Shown: positions 51,283-63,287, counted from the first letter of the stretch. The stretch is 64,000 nucleotides of DNA from Solicoccozyma terricola (GCA_001600875.1 BCLD01000021.1:353892-417891); one strand, 5' to 3'. Numbers and translations are program-made. The notes: a model not told the origin generated them from the sequence alone.

Positions 51283-52159
51283 AGGAATTGATCAGCATGT
51301 TTTGCCACCGATTTGTCGGCCAGATAAATCCCCAAGAAGAAAGCCCCTCCCTCACCTCTGCCGAATCCAGCCTTGTTCCGCGCAGACGTCTCCGATCTCA
51401 TGTACGAACATTGCTCGATTGCCCTTTGAAATAAGAGCAATTGGTACGAGGTTAGTTTTTCGACTCGCGGGGAAAAACAAAAACAGAAAGAAAAATCCCT
51501 CTCACCCCTACATCCAAAGCCGCAAACGTCGCCATCAACCTCTCATCCCTCAAATCATCCGAATCCAAGACCACTGTATCCTCCACCATTTCCACATCAT
51601 TCCCATTAATGTCAACGGGTGGGAACGGAATCGTCGTCATGGCATCGACCGATCTAACTGATCGTAACGCATGAGCCGGTTCTCCCATTGAAACATTCTT
51701 CAAAGTTTTTGAACATGGCGTCCCACCAATTGGAGTTGATTTCCTACTTGGACAACTCCCAGGTGATTGTTGTTGTTGATGATGATGATCTTCGATGATA
51801 TTCGACGGAGAAGATAAACCTGATCTGGAATTAGACGATGAGACGATCGAAACGGGTGTCAAAGGGAGTCTTGTTGGTGGACTAGTTGGTCTTGTTGAAG
51901 TTCGTTTCCGAGGTGGTAGTGTCCGTCGTGGTGGTGGTGGTGGTGCTGCCGCTGCTGCTGCTGCTGCTGTAGTTTTGAGGTCATTCTTTGTCGTATCCAC
52001 CACCACGTTTATCGTCATCGACGAAGGACCAGCGATACTATTCGGTTCTACAACCGCTGCTCTCGCTTCCGCTTGTCTACGACTTGTCCTACATGGTCCT
52101 CCCACTGTTGATGGAGTTGAAACCACCTTCTCTGGCGGGACGTCGATGACTCCTTGCAT
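47114..52159 (-). CDS. Large nuclear protein: Gds1-like winged helix plus APSES/KilA-N DNA-binding domain
   Basis: Six exons (52159..51506, 51423..51356, 51197..47977, 47913..47693, 47623..47543, 47470..47114) close to 1533 residues. Residues 1-210 are disordered (poly-Ala, Pro, Ser, poly-His/Gln). A helical domain at about 205-310 (GNRAMFVHEIGDVCAEQGWI, VINNAIRAYMRRC, LLSKRQLGG, KGSVWFLLGRY) resembles the fungal Gds1 winged helix. A central 900 residues are disordered with an acidic block (EGEDDEDDEDEDEEHEDEEE) and SP motifs. An APSES/KilA-N domain at about 1290-1415 shows RIPVFHCVWNSTTLLRRIDS, DYINVSALL and AGVWVPLHIGREVAKSCG. The tail has a basic KPAKRRKS. It is probably a transcription factor. 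The second intron (51198..51355) contains 64 G. Confidence 0.8.
51218..51281 (+). repeat. 64-nt G homopolymer in an intron of the APSES-domain gene
   Basis: Sixty-four consecutive G (C on the coding strand) occupy 40 percent of a 158-nt intron. True length is uncertain, since sequencing and assembly are unreliable on such runs. Confidence 0.9.
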
Positions 52160-53283
52160 GACCTTTCCGGGGTTGAGAGGGGGGAGGGGGGGGGGGGGGT
52201 TTATACGAACGAACGAACAAACTCCCCAACAAAGGNGGCAAAAGGACGGGATGGGTTGGTCAGACGCGGGTCTCCGTATGTGGTTGGTGTTGTGGAGCGG
52301 TTGAAGTGTTGGCCAAGATTAGGATGGAAGTGTTAACGAATGACTGGGTTGACCGATCGACCGTATTCACTCGAGACGGTCGATGGAGCCACCCATGAGT
52401 CTACGTATGTTTTTAATGTTATGTTTTGATGATGATGGTTGAATGAAGAGGGGGGGGGACGTGTAGCGTGATACGTGGCAAAAAAAAAAAAAAAAAGTTG
52501 AAAAAAGAAAAAACTAAGAAAAAAAACCACTTGGGAATTTTTCCCTCCCCCTTTCCCCGCGTTTTTTGTCTGCCCGTCCCTTTGGCCAAAGTTGTCCGGG
52601 GGGGAAAACAAGGTCAACAAGATAGGATGGATGTGGTGGAAGTGTTGTTGGTTGGTTGGTTGGTGTGTGGGGTTGGTTGAGAGGATGGGATGGGATGGGT
52701 GGAGAGGGGGATAGGCTGACTCGATGTGGGATGCAAAACACGGGAGGGAGCCCGCACGGACACAACCGCGCTCTCCCTTTTTGTCATTGTTTTCACTTTT
52801 TCACTTTTTTGGGCGTCAGACTGGATGTGGCGCACGGGGAGGCGGGGCAGCAGGGGACGGGGACGGCGCAGCGGGGAGGAAGAACGCACAAATAGACTTA
52901 AACGAGGGACGGGGGGCAGAGCGCGGCGGTTGCTGACGTCGCTGTGATGCGCATTGAATGGCCGAAAGAGTCAATCGTCAATCGTCCCCGCGCGTGATAA
53001 TGTATAGGGACCCTTATTATAGCTAGCAACAATATCCATCCATCATCGTCATCCTCTTAATTCCATAATTACCCCGCACGTACACCGTACCCACATTCTC
53101 TCCTTTCTCTCTCCACCGCCTATTCCGACGAGTGTCGCACTTGCAATGTACGATAATAAGGTAAATACAATTGACACCCTACTTACAAGGTTCATTATGA
53201 TACACGTCCAACCTATCTACTGTTCTGGACCAACCCCCCCGGGCGGGGGGTATCATATCACTCCCATTCAAGCACATCTCGCC
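52160..53283. other. Upstream region of the APSES-domain gene and COX16 3' flank
   Basis: These 1124 bp contain the promoter of the APSES-domain gene. Features visible are an undetermined base (52236), a G-run (52187-52198), a 17-A run (52480-52496), GGTT repeats and a purine-rich stretch at 52840-52920. All open frames read as low complexity. I see no gene. Confidence 0.5.
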
Positions 53284-53906
53284 TCATACCAACCTATCAT
53301 CTGCTCTACTTCCCTTCAACGGCGCATCCTCGGAAACATTCGGTCCAGCTCCAACACCCCATTCTGGCATTCCTGCAGGTCGAGGAACACGGACGTTCTC
53401 CCATTCGTCGTTGGTAGATGAGGGTATATTTTGAAGGCGCTGAAGGGAGGGGAAGGGTAGGGAAGGGAGGGGAGGGAAGAGAAGGGAAGGGAAGGGAAGG
53501 TATTAGTCAGCAATGCTTGTAATCAGTGTGGGACAGGACATGCCATCCATTGTGTGGACAAGTTTACCACTTACATAGTACTCGTCACGAATATCAACTC
53601 TTTTCCGATTCTTAGACATATGAAGCTCATCCTCCATTGAAATCTGTATTCAAACAACCCCCATTCCCCCGCATCAACATACAGTCGAGAGTTCGCTCAA
53701 TCAACCTTCCTCGCACTCACACTCTGCACCTTGGTCTCATGTAAATCATATCTTGTCTTTGTCAAACTCTCCAATCCAAAACTAGCAATGACGACGATAC
53801 CAAGGAATGGTAATCCAAAGAACAAAAAAGGTCGTTTTTGCAATCGACTTGCGATTTCAGAAACCGAATCTCCTTGGTGTAGTTTGCGAGATGGGAAAGT
53901 AGGCAT
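53284..53906 (-). CDS. COX16: Cytochrome c oxidase assembly protein COX16
   Basis: Three exons (53906..53721, 53643..53575, 53439..53284) give 136 residues. The single membrane segment (about 26-47) carries the family motif KRPFLFFGLPFLGIVVIASF, followed by YDLHETKVQSISMEDELHM, RKRVDIRDEYYRLQ and the C-terminal VPRPAGMPEWGVG. Cox16 sits in the inner mitochondrial membrane and helps Cox1/Cox2 maturation. The start is at the ATG of MPTFPSRKLHQG, the first in frame. The distal tail past the family core, rich in polar residues, ends ADDRLV. Confidence 0.93.
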
Positions 53907-55468
53907 TGTTTTCGTTTCGTTTCGTTCGTTCGTTGTTTTGAGAGGGAAATGGGTGCGAATTTATTGGATTGGCTTGGGTTCAAGAAGGGGCGTGTGGGCC
54001 TGGAAGTCGAGTCGTGGACACTGAAAAAAAAAAAAGTCCATGCGACGGATCGATGTTGAAAAATCCCCAACGATCGACACGACGATCAACGCACTACTCT
54101 CGGGATCCCCAGACTAATCCTCCTGTTCTACCAAAGTATCACACTACGGTAAATCACTTGATCGATCAAGGAGTAAAAGATGAGCTGCTGCTATGGTGGG
54201 GTCCGACGTTGGGTGGGGTCCAGGTGCGAGCACGCATTCTTGCCGACGGACTTCTTTGGTGAAAGAATTACACGTGACGCTGTTCGGTGACAGCCCTTCT
54301 CACAGCTACAGCCCACTACATGGTTTTATCCTGTTACCTTGTTCGCTATCTGACGACACAGCGGGCAGTCTGCTATCCGCCCGCCCGCCTTGTACCCAAC
54401 ACTGGATTCGTGAGAATGATACTTTCTACATGAGAGAATGGGCCACCACATTCGCAGACAGATGGCCACAACTTACCCATTTGTTGTCGCAATCTGGCGT
54501 GTGGTGTCGTAGTAACGGTATAACTGCATCGATGGACGCTGACAGATGAATTCATCTACGTCCAAAACTGATCACTTCTTGTTTCCGCTCTGGCCCTGTA
54601 TCGACAATGTCTTCTCGCCTTTGTCGTCGTGACGGAAGCCAACGTCGACTCCCCGTTCTTCAGCTGCCGTCTTGTTGCCACTCAGCCACACTTACAGACT
54701 TCCAAGGAATCGTTAGCTCAGAGTCTTTCCCAGCAAGAATCGTCACAACTTTAGACTCGGCATGGGCATGAGCATTGAGCAGTTCCTCGAGGTGAACCAC
54801 TGATCCTCAGAGTAGATCAGTTTGGCTCTCTGTGCCGAAGTTACATAGTTTTCTGCTTTCAATGCATCTTATTAAATGTATTGGAGATTGCGCAAAGGAA
54901 AGTAGTCTGCAAAGAAAAGTTTTTTCAAGCGAGCTGGGAAATGAACAAAGGTTGATCGACGCAGCAAAGGTTTACGAAACCACAAGTTCACACCTAGTCC
55001 CAGAAATATCCAAATATCCCGCCGTTGATTGAATCAGGTGGGATCACCTAGATCATCGGAACGTCTCTCCCTCCGCTGTTGTATCTCTCACTTGTCACAA
55101 TCAAGTCGTCATCCGATTCACGCATCGATAGCAGTTAGCACTCATCTTGTTCTCAAGGCAAATGTATCACGTCGTTTAGACTCGACTAGATGCAGATTTT
55201 GCTCAATGTTTCATATCATTCACGGTTGGCGAATGGGGCCTCCCGCAGTAGCTCGATAATATGCCATTTGCCGTTGCGAGACACTGTTACGAGTCTTTAA
55301 CAGCAGGCTGCTACTAGGACAATCTCTGTCCTCGTATAAAAACAGTCACGTGTCACATTATAAATTAGTAATGGCTGGGCTACCAACTCCGCACTCGATC
55401 CAAGCTCGACAGGCAATCCTCCACCGTAACATATCCTCGTCTGTCCTCCGCATGGCGGGAGCAGCACC
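53907..55468. promoter_or_regulatory. Divergent region between COX16 and the USP48-like gene
   Basis: A 1562-bp stretch between divergent starts. It becomes AT-richer towards 54800-55350. Frames up to about 118 codons occur, without family motifs or consistent splicing. Both promoters, and possibly a non-coding 5' exon of the downstream gene, should lie here. Confidence 0.45.
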
Positions 55469-58400
55469 ATGCCAACTATCAAGAAGCAGCCAATTGGCAG
55501 ATCTGCTCGACCAGGTCTAGACTGGACATCGTGGCTTGGTCTGGCGGTGACCAACATTTCCGATCTGACAGACGATCATCGTCGTCTAGCCATCGGATTA
55601 GAATCAGCTCATACATGCGACGTACCCGGCCTTTCCGAACAGTCCCCAGAAATCAACGTCAAGCGTATAAATAATAAAGGGAAGAGAAAAGCTGTCCGAT
55701 CGGAAGATGAAGATGATCCAATCGGGGTTGATGACACTAGTGATGAAGTCGGACAGAAGAGGAAGCGAGGAAGACAGACAGCTCGGCCGATGGTGAAGAA
55801 ATGTAGGAAGAAAGGGTGCGAGGATAATCTTCTATGTTTCAATCACTTGGGAATAGAGGCTGTGAGTGTTGAACTTCCACCACGGGGTCCCATCACATGC
55901 TGACGATCTCGTTACCCGTCGTCGAATCAGTGGTTAGTCAAAGGTTCGCAACGTTCTCCCTCGCTCTGTTACTTTTTGCGAACCACAGGCAGACCATCTC
56001 CCTGCTTCACAGACGCGGAATCCAACTTTTACAAACTCCACGGTCTCGGTTATGATCCCACCGCAGACGTCCGACAGGCCAATACTCCTGTAGGACTCCG
56101 TAATCTGGGAGCTACATGCTACGTGGGTCCATGCATCTTTACGTCCGATTGTTAATATATTTTACTGATTACGTTCCATTTCACAGGCCAACGCTTTCCT
56201 GCAAGTTTGGTATGCAAATGAGTTGATCCGCTCTGCAGTCTACAAATGCGCAGCATCTCTATTACCTTGCGAATTCAAAGTAAGGGCATACCGTTTCTCT
56301 CATCTCTCCTCGTGAAGTCTCGTTCACTCATTTGCCAATCTAGTCCCCGATGTATCAACTCGCCCTCACGTTCGCTGCTCTTGAACTCTCTCAACAAAAA
56401 GTATACGATCCATCGGGACTAGTGGATGCTTTGTTGTTAGAGAAGGGTAATCAACAAGATGCTTCGGAGTAGGTCACCGTCACGTTTGATTGTGTCTTGG
56501 CTGGTGCGGTTGACATGTCCTTGTCATTTTCACACTCGGGATATTCAGATTCTCAAAGTTGTTTATGAGCCTGATAGCGGACGAGTTTGCAAAAAGAGAA
56601 GATCTGGGATTAAATAATTTGATTCATGATCAGGCGAGTTAGCTGAGGGGCTGCACGGTATGGGCTCGGAACACTGACAATATCATATGGTCGATTTAGT
56701 TCGGCGGCAAGTTGCAGTACGCGACGAAGTGCTTGACTTGTGGGAAGATCAGTTCGCGATGCGGTGAGTACATGGTTGTCTGGAAAGACGATCTCTTGGT
56801 GACTGATAACGGATGCCGCTCTGATAGAGGACTTCCTGGAGCTAGAGATCAGTCTGGCCGATAAAGTCTGTCGTTTAGAGGAGAGGCTGAGGCTGCTGTT
56901 TGCTCCTGAAATTTTGGACGGCGATAACAAGTGAGCGCATTAGAATGCCTTGACCCGGCCCAAGTCACTAATGGGACTCATCAGATATCGATGTTCCCAT
57001 TGCGACTCTCTTCAACCCGCCTCACGTGTATGCGCTATCCAAAATCTACCTCCCACACTACATCTATCCCTTTTGCGCTTCATCTACGATCCCAAATCAG
57101 GAACACGCAAAAAGAGTAAGACGTCTTTGACGTTTCCGAAAGAGATTGAGATGGGGGAGTTTATGCAGGGAGGCGGAACAGAGGGAACCAAGTATCAATT
57201 GTCCGGCGTCGTAGAGCACATGGGAACTTCCGTGAGCCAAAAATGACAACGGCATGAGGAGATGAGACTGACTAGGACAGCTGCGAACAGGCGCATCACG
57301 GTCACTTCATCTGCCGGGTTTACAACTCCGAGTGAGCTCTTGTACAGACGACAGTGTCGACGGGAAACTGATCTTAATCGCACATCCGCCTTAGCCTTGG
57401 GGAGTGGTACCTGTGTGACGACGAAAGTTGCGAGAAAATCAAGTCGATGGGACCGATGCCAGAAAGGTCATTGGAGAATTTAAACGAAAACGTGATCGTA
57501 GTGGATACATCGTCCGAAGACGATGCTATCGAGTGAGTGGGCAATCTGGGGATGGTCGTGTACTCGTGCTAATCTTTCGTACAGCTGTCTAAAAGATGCG
57601 AGAAAGGTCAACAAAAAAGCAGTCTTTCCAGCTAAGGTCGCCAGGCAGGAACCTGCGTAAGTTTGACCGAAGGCCTAGCGTGATTAGCTACGACGTCTCT
57701 GAATGAGAGAATTTCTCCGCCATAGACCGCATAGTTCGGCAAACATTTACATGCTCATCTACTCCCGAAAGGAGGCGTCAATGGTCTCGAAAACACCACC
57801 GACACCCAGAACGACCCCTGGAACCGGCCTGACTAAGATTATACAACAGCTGAACAACAAGCACGCACTGAAGATAGACACTTACGAGCGAAGGTAAGTG
57901 CTACCAGCTGTTCCCTGCTACAGCTTTGATCGCTGAGCTTCTGGTACCACCAGGAAGCAACACTTGAAAACGATATTTGAAGGCGTTCGTGAGAAGAAAG
58001 TCGAAGCAGTTCGGGCTTCTGCTCAGTTGACCGCCAGGGATGCTAAAGTTCGTGGTGGAAGCCAAAGGCATCGCTGCTTTTAATTGACTCTGATGTCTCG
58101 CTATAGGGAGGCTACTTCATCGACTACGATCAACTTCGATCCTGGATTGGTCAAGGAATAGAGGCATTTCCGAAGAACGGGACGCGAGATGACAGGATGA
58201 CACCCAATTCCAAGGACGATACGATACTTAGAGGGATGTCGTCATCCGGTGGCAAGATCACGGTGGATCAAAATGACGATGTTCCTCAGCTCGAAGGAGA
58301 CAACCATGCAGCTCCACTCACCCACACCTCACATAATGGATCCGACACCATCATACACGACACGTACGATCACATTGAAGACCACAATAATGACTTCACG

Positions 58401-60772
58401 ACAATTACTATATTAACGAAGCCCGAAGAAAGCCAGAAAAGTGATCTAAACGACCACACGAAGAGAGAGCAGAGTGTAGAGCGACCAGCATCGCCAATTT
58501 GCGATGACAAAGTGCGGGAGCGGTGCTTGCATACCATCTTTGACAGTAGTGCAAGACTCTGCCCTCATGGCATGTTGCATCCTCTGAATGTAACGAAACT
58601 GAGGATCATTTCAGAAGTGAGTCCTGCGCGTTCATTGCGTTTTCAACTGCGACTCACGCAGTCCTTCTCGCAGAAAACTGCAACGATCTTGGAAACCTTA
58701 GGCTGCGACGACTTCAAGCGTCTCCCAGTGGATGATGTTGCGTGTGAAGAGTGTTTCGCGAAGGTCGTCGCTAGTGATTGTTGTTCATTCTCGCCAAGAA
58801 CCGAAGCGTCAGAATGGCTGACAAGGTTTATACAACAGACCGACTAGATCAGTCAAAGCACAAGCAGGATCTGGCTGAGTTCCACCAGCTACTCAGGCTT
58901 GGGACAGAGGACCTTGTGATATCCTCTTCGTGGCTGGATGGTGCGATTTGAAAGCTGTCATTTCCGTGCTAGCGCTGATATCGCTGCCACAGCCTGGGAG
59001 GCCGATCCGAGTTCATCAATGCTCCGCTCAGAGGCTTTCATCGCCAAATCTCTTGCGGATATGACCTGTCCACATGGCAAGACCCGTCCAGCGGTACTTT
59101 GTGAGGAAGAACAACGAGTCCTGAACGCAGAAGTGAGCATGGAATCACTACCGAACAAGCTCACTTTGTTTGACTCTCCAATGCTTCCAGGCTTTCTCAC
59201 ATCTCGAATCTGTCTTCACCGAAGCCCGCATTCCAGTCATGATGCCTGCACAAGGCTTATGTGCGGAATGCCATTCGCTAGCGGAAGCCAAGGATCGTTC
59301 AAACGCGCAGACCTCACAGGCTATCAAGATGGAGAAGGTGAGAAGCCTCATTGGCTAGGAATAACCATTCATGATCAGACTGACCGTATTGCTCAGAATC
59401 GCTTGATGAAGCTCCTGTCAAGGAAAACTCTGAACAATCGGCGCGACCATATGGTCTACAACATTCCTTATCACATCGTTCCGATGTCTTTCGTCCAGGA
59501 ATGGAAACGACATATTGGCGACCCTGAAGAAATACCTCGCCCAGTGCTTTCTATGGACGGATTGTTTTGCGAGCATGGTCTGCTCAACTTGGATCCCAGC
59601 TTCAACCCTGACATGGCCAGCAATAGGGTCCTGTTGCTTGACGATATGGGTTGGAAGGCATTGACAGGATTGTGAGTTGTGATGTAGATAGCTGGCCGTG
59701 GCAACTGTTGTTGATGCTTGGACACCATAGTTACGGGCACCCAAATCTTAACATTGTGATAGAAAGCCTTTCATTGGCCAAAATGAAAAGCAGCGTGCAA
59801 ACCTGCTCGACCTGTTGGAAAGCCAAGTACGTACTCCACGGGTGAACGAACAGTCAACCCTCGCTGACATTATTTTTGATACACAGGAGGAGTGCGGCGA
59901 CTGACTTCACCATTACTATCTTCATGCTGGATGACAACGACCCAGACGCAGGACCCGCACCAAGTCTCGCAATAGAATCCGAAGCTGCTGAAGATTCGCA
60001 ATCTGGAGCACATGTTAGGAGTAGCAAGAACGGCGTTTCCAACAAGAAGACAACGACTTATGGAATACCAGCGAGGATGTCAAACCGCCAAATGCAGAGT
60101 AATTCAGCACGACACAAACGCTTCGAGATGGCCGTGGAGACGTCTGACTCCATCCTACAGGTCAAGCAGGAAGTGAGTGGCCAATATTGAGAGTGAAGGC
60201 TTGCCATAATTCTTGCTGATACGGCGGTGCAACAGATCGAAAACGTTTGGCGCATTGTGCCCTTCTACCAGCGTCTCTACTTCCGCGGCGAGGAGCTCAC
60301 GGACGGAGAAGTCACGATCGGACATCTGGGGATTCTCGAAGGCGACATCATACATGTCCGAAACGCTGTGATCAACGAAGAGTTTGATATCACTAGCGAG
60401 CCCGACGGTGTACCGGCGAACGGCAGCAGAGTTGACGAGCGGGATGGCTTTGGCGGCACGCTGCTCAGCGGCGGCCTGACGAAAGGCTTCTTGGTGGATG
60501 GTTCTATGATTGCCACTGTGGCGACATCATCGCCTGCAACCGAAGCGCTTGATGATAATTCGACGGAAAACTTGGGTGATTGTGTAACGAAAGTCAGTTG
60601 TGACGACATGGCTAACATAGATCTCGCGTCGCAGAATGTGTCGCTTGCACCTTCCTCAACGTGAGTCATGATTGCGGAGTTGTGGTGGTTGAGGTATTGT
60701 TCCTGAGTTCTGTCTTCCACTCAGCCTCCGCGCTCGAGCCAATGCGAGATGTGCGGTTCGCCATTTACATGA
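55469..60772 (+). CDS. USP48: Ubiquitin-specific protease, USP48 type, with C-terminal ubiquitin-like domain and NZF zinc finger
   Basis: I model 25 exons, from 55469..55861, 55931..55943 and 55989..56122 to 60236..60575, 60635..60660 and 60725..60772, closing to 1294 residues. Catalytic domain: VGLRNLGATCYANAFLQVWY with the Cys, KGNQQDASEFSKLFMSL, CLTCGKISSRC, FRCSHC-like Cys pair and the His box HHGHFICRV then WYLCDDE. DUSP-like modules follow, each with CPHG or CEHG (CPHGMLHPL, CPHGKTRP, CEHGLLNL) and CxxC pairs. Near the C-terminus is a ubiquitin-like fold (YQRLYFRGEELTDGEVTIGH) and a final NZF finger, ECVACTFLNPPRSSQCEMCG. USP48 deubiquitinates histone and nuclear substrates. Three junctions are unusual: a GC donor at 56634, a 35-nt intron (58764..58798) and a 13-nt exon. 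The start codon could be further upstream. Confidence 0.88.
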
Positions 60773-61001
60773 TCGAGTCTACCTACGTCATGAACGAGCT
60801 ATTAAGACTGCTCAATAACGTATCATGTATCTAATGTCTTTTATCACGATCAATACGACCACGGCCACATATCACAGAAGGCCAACAAACTTTCAAAAGA
60901 TGAATGAACGCAATGAACATCATATCACTGTACACATGATCATATGTCTTTCGCCAGCAGACTCGCTGATCAACAAAAGAACCCCCTATTCCCTAGCCAT
61001 C

Positions 61002-63013
61002 TCACTTGCGTCTTGGCGAGCGAGGCGAGCGAGATCTCTCCCTCTCCTTCCGCTTCTCATCTCTATCGCCCCTTTCGCGATCCCGATCACGATCAGAACG
61101 TTCGGACCGGGAACTCCTGTCCTTGTCATCGCGCTCCCGTTTGATGGATTTTTCCTCTTCATATCTCCTACTGTCACGATCGCGATCTCGGTGTTCTCCG
61201 TCCTTGCTGCGTTCTTTGTATCGTTCATCTCGATCACGCTCACTTCGTTCCCTTGATCGAGTTCTCTTCCTGTCCCTGCGGAAGTGGGAGGAAAATTAAG
61301 CACATTGCATTCTCAACATCCAACCCATCACCCCGGTAGTTGTACTAACCGATCATCATCTCTTGTCCTCTCCTGCTTTACGTCATGAGCCAACTCTGCT
61401 GCCTCTCTTTTCCTTTTATCACCATGACCAGGGATAGCTGACCCATCCGAGTCCGCCGTGAAGGCCGGAGCAATCTCATGATGTCTCGGTGTCATCGGTG
61501 GACCAGATTGGAGAGCTGATGGTCCTCTTGGCGCTGCTGGAGGAGGAGCACCGGCTGGACCGGAAGGAGCGGAGAAGAGTGGTTGCGGTGCATGACTGTG
61601 GCTGGGTTGTGGTCCACCATTCATTGATTGACCAATGGGACGACCCATACTTGCTGCTAATCTGGCAGCTCGTTTTTCTGCGAATCCAGCGAGAGTTTGA
61701 CGAAGGTCGTGATAACCAAGATGCATCTGTTCCAAATTGATATATTTTTATTGTCAGCTGACTCGTTCAGACCACGAATTGTTTTTTTTGACCAGAAGAG
61801 ATGAGCCCCAAGATTCTCACCTTTCCACCGAAATGATCCGCCAATCGTCTATCCGAATCCAACACACTCAAATAAGCTCCACAAGTCTCGCAAACTCTCA
61901 ACTTTTGGTGACCGGATGCACCACCCGTTTCGGTGAGTCGTTGAAGCTCTTTCTGCGAGTTTCACAAAAAACGAAAAATAAAAAGTGCCTGTTAGTAACG
62001 TCGTTGCCAAACAGCCAGCATTCCCATGCATTTTCTTTTTTTTCTTCTTCTTCTGATCAACCCACCTCCTTTTCAGTCTTCTCAACCTTCAATGCTTCTA
62101 CAGCTTCCAGCTTTTTCATACTCTCCTCAACCTTTCCGGCCTCACCTGTGAAGATTGATTCAAAACATTACAAAATTGTCAGCTTTTCCAACAAAATATG
62201 GGTTCGCAGACCTAATCATCCTCTCACTCACCGAGTGCTTCAACCTCTTCAGTCTCGCTCTGAATAGCCAACTCAATCTCACCAATCTCCTTCATCTACC
62301 CAATGCCAAACAACCCGTTTACCCGATCAGCGAAAAATGACAACGAATTGGCAATTCATCCTTCCTTCCTTCCCTCATACTCACCAAGTTGACACCCTTT
62401 GCATTCTCCTCTGGGGTCTTCTCCAATCTCCTTTGACTCGCTCTAATCTTCCTATCACAATCCTCAACGAATGCATATAAATTATTTTGATATTCTTGCT
62501 CGAATGCTTGGAATCGTGGATCGTTGGAATTCTTAACTCTGTCCGCTTCGAATACAGATTTAACTTTCTCAAGATGGAGTTTAGGACAAGGACCTAGATC
62601 CATTTTCTGAGCAGGTAGTTGGATATGAATTACGTCAGTGTGTGTGTAGGGGTGGGGGGGGGCCCGGAGGTGACGACAAAAGGGGCTTGAATCGACGACT
62701 CACGGTGTTACCGAACACATCGTGTGGACATGTACCACATAGATAGTTTCTGCAGACTTTTGGATCCCACCAATCTACATGTAGCTGTACGAGACCCATG
62801 GCTTCCGGACCCATCATTTGCTGGAGGATGTGGATGTAATGTGAGTGGTGTTTTTGACGATGCGAGTTGGAGGGAGGGGGGGGGGGGAGGGAGAAAGGAG
62901 CGAGGGGGAGGAGTGTCAGCTTCGGGTCGATGCTTTAAGCCACAAATTGAGCGGTATGCCAATGCGGGACTAACCTCTAGGAGCTTGCGCTGGTGCTCTG
63001 CCATGCGACCCAT
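61002..63013 (-). CDS. LUC7: LUC7-family U1 snRNP splicing factor
   Basis: Eight exons (63013..62975, 62820..62704, 62606..62385, 62295..62232, 62145..62066, 61952..61821, 61726..61350, 61275..61002) give 434 residues. The N-terminus is the Luc7 box (MGRMAEHQRKLLEQMMG) and the first zinc finger VCRNYLCGTCPHDVF...GPCPKLHLEKV (C-x5-C-x2-C type then His). Coiled-coil helices follow (EIELAIQSETEEVEAL), then the second C2H2 finger LRVCETCGAYLSVLD...HFGGKMHLGYHDLR. The tail is Pro/Ala-rich, then an Arg/Asp/Ser-rich RS-like tail ending SRSPRSPRRK. Luc7 joins U1 snRNP and stabilises 5' splice site recognition. In a genome with dense small introns this is a core factor. The gene is convergent with USP48 (229 bp between). 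Confidence 0.95.
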
Positions 63014-63287
63014 GGTGATGAGATGGCTGTGTGTGTGGGTGGTTGTGGTGGATGCTGCAGTGACCCGAGTATGATATGTATGTATGGCTGACCCGAGTCG
63101 TCCCTGTCCCTGTCCCCCTCGCTGTTAATTTCATTTCGCACGGGTGACAGACAGCAGTTGACCTCCGACATCGACCACTCCGAACAGTCAGGCTGGCTGG
63201 CTCATTCGCATCGCCCACCGCCCACCCGCTCATCCACCACGCACACCACTCCATCACTCCATCAGTCTGCCAGTGTGCTAGTCTGCA
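63014..63287. promoter_or_regulatory. Short bidirectional promoter between LUC7 and MIC60
   Basis: These 274 bp separate the divergent starts of LUC7 and MIC60. The sequence is CCACC/GGTGG-rich with CACTCCATCACTCCATC repeats near 63246-63262. No specific element is recognised. Confidence 0.55.

Noticed and set aside
50949..51440. Frame with a long Pro run, and matching Gly run on the other strand
   Set aside because: The runs are the 64-nt G tract of an intron read as codons.
53969..54549. Plus-strand frames of 97-118 codons between COX16 and USP48
   Set aside because: Overlapping frames with random-like composition and no motif; treated as promoter region.
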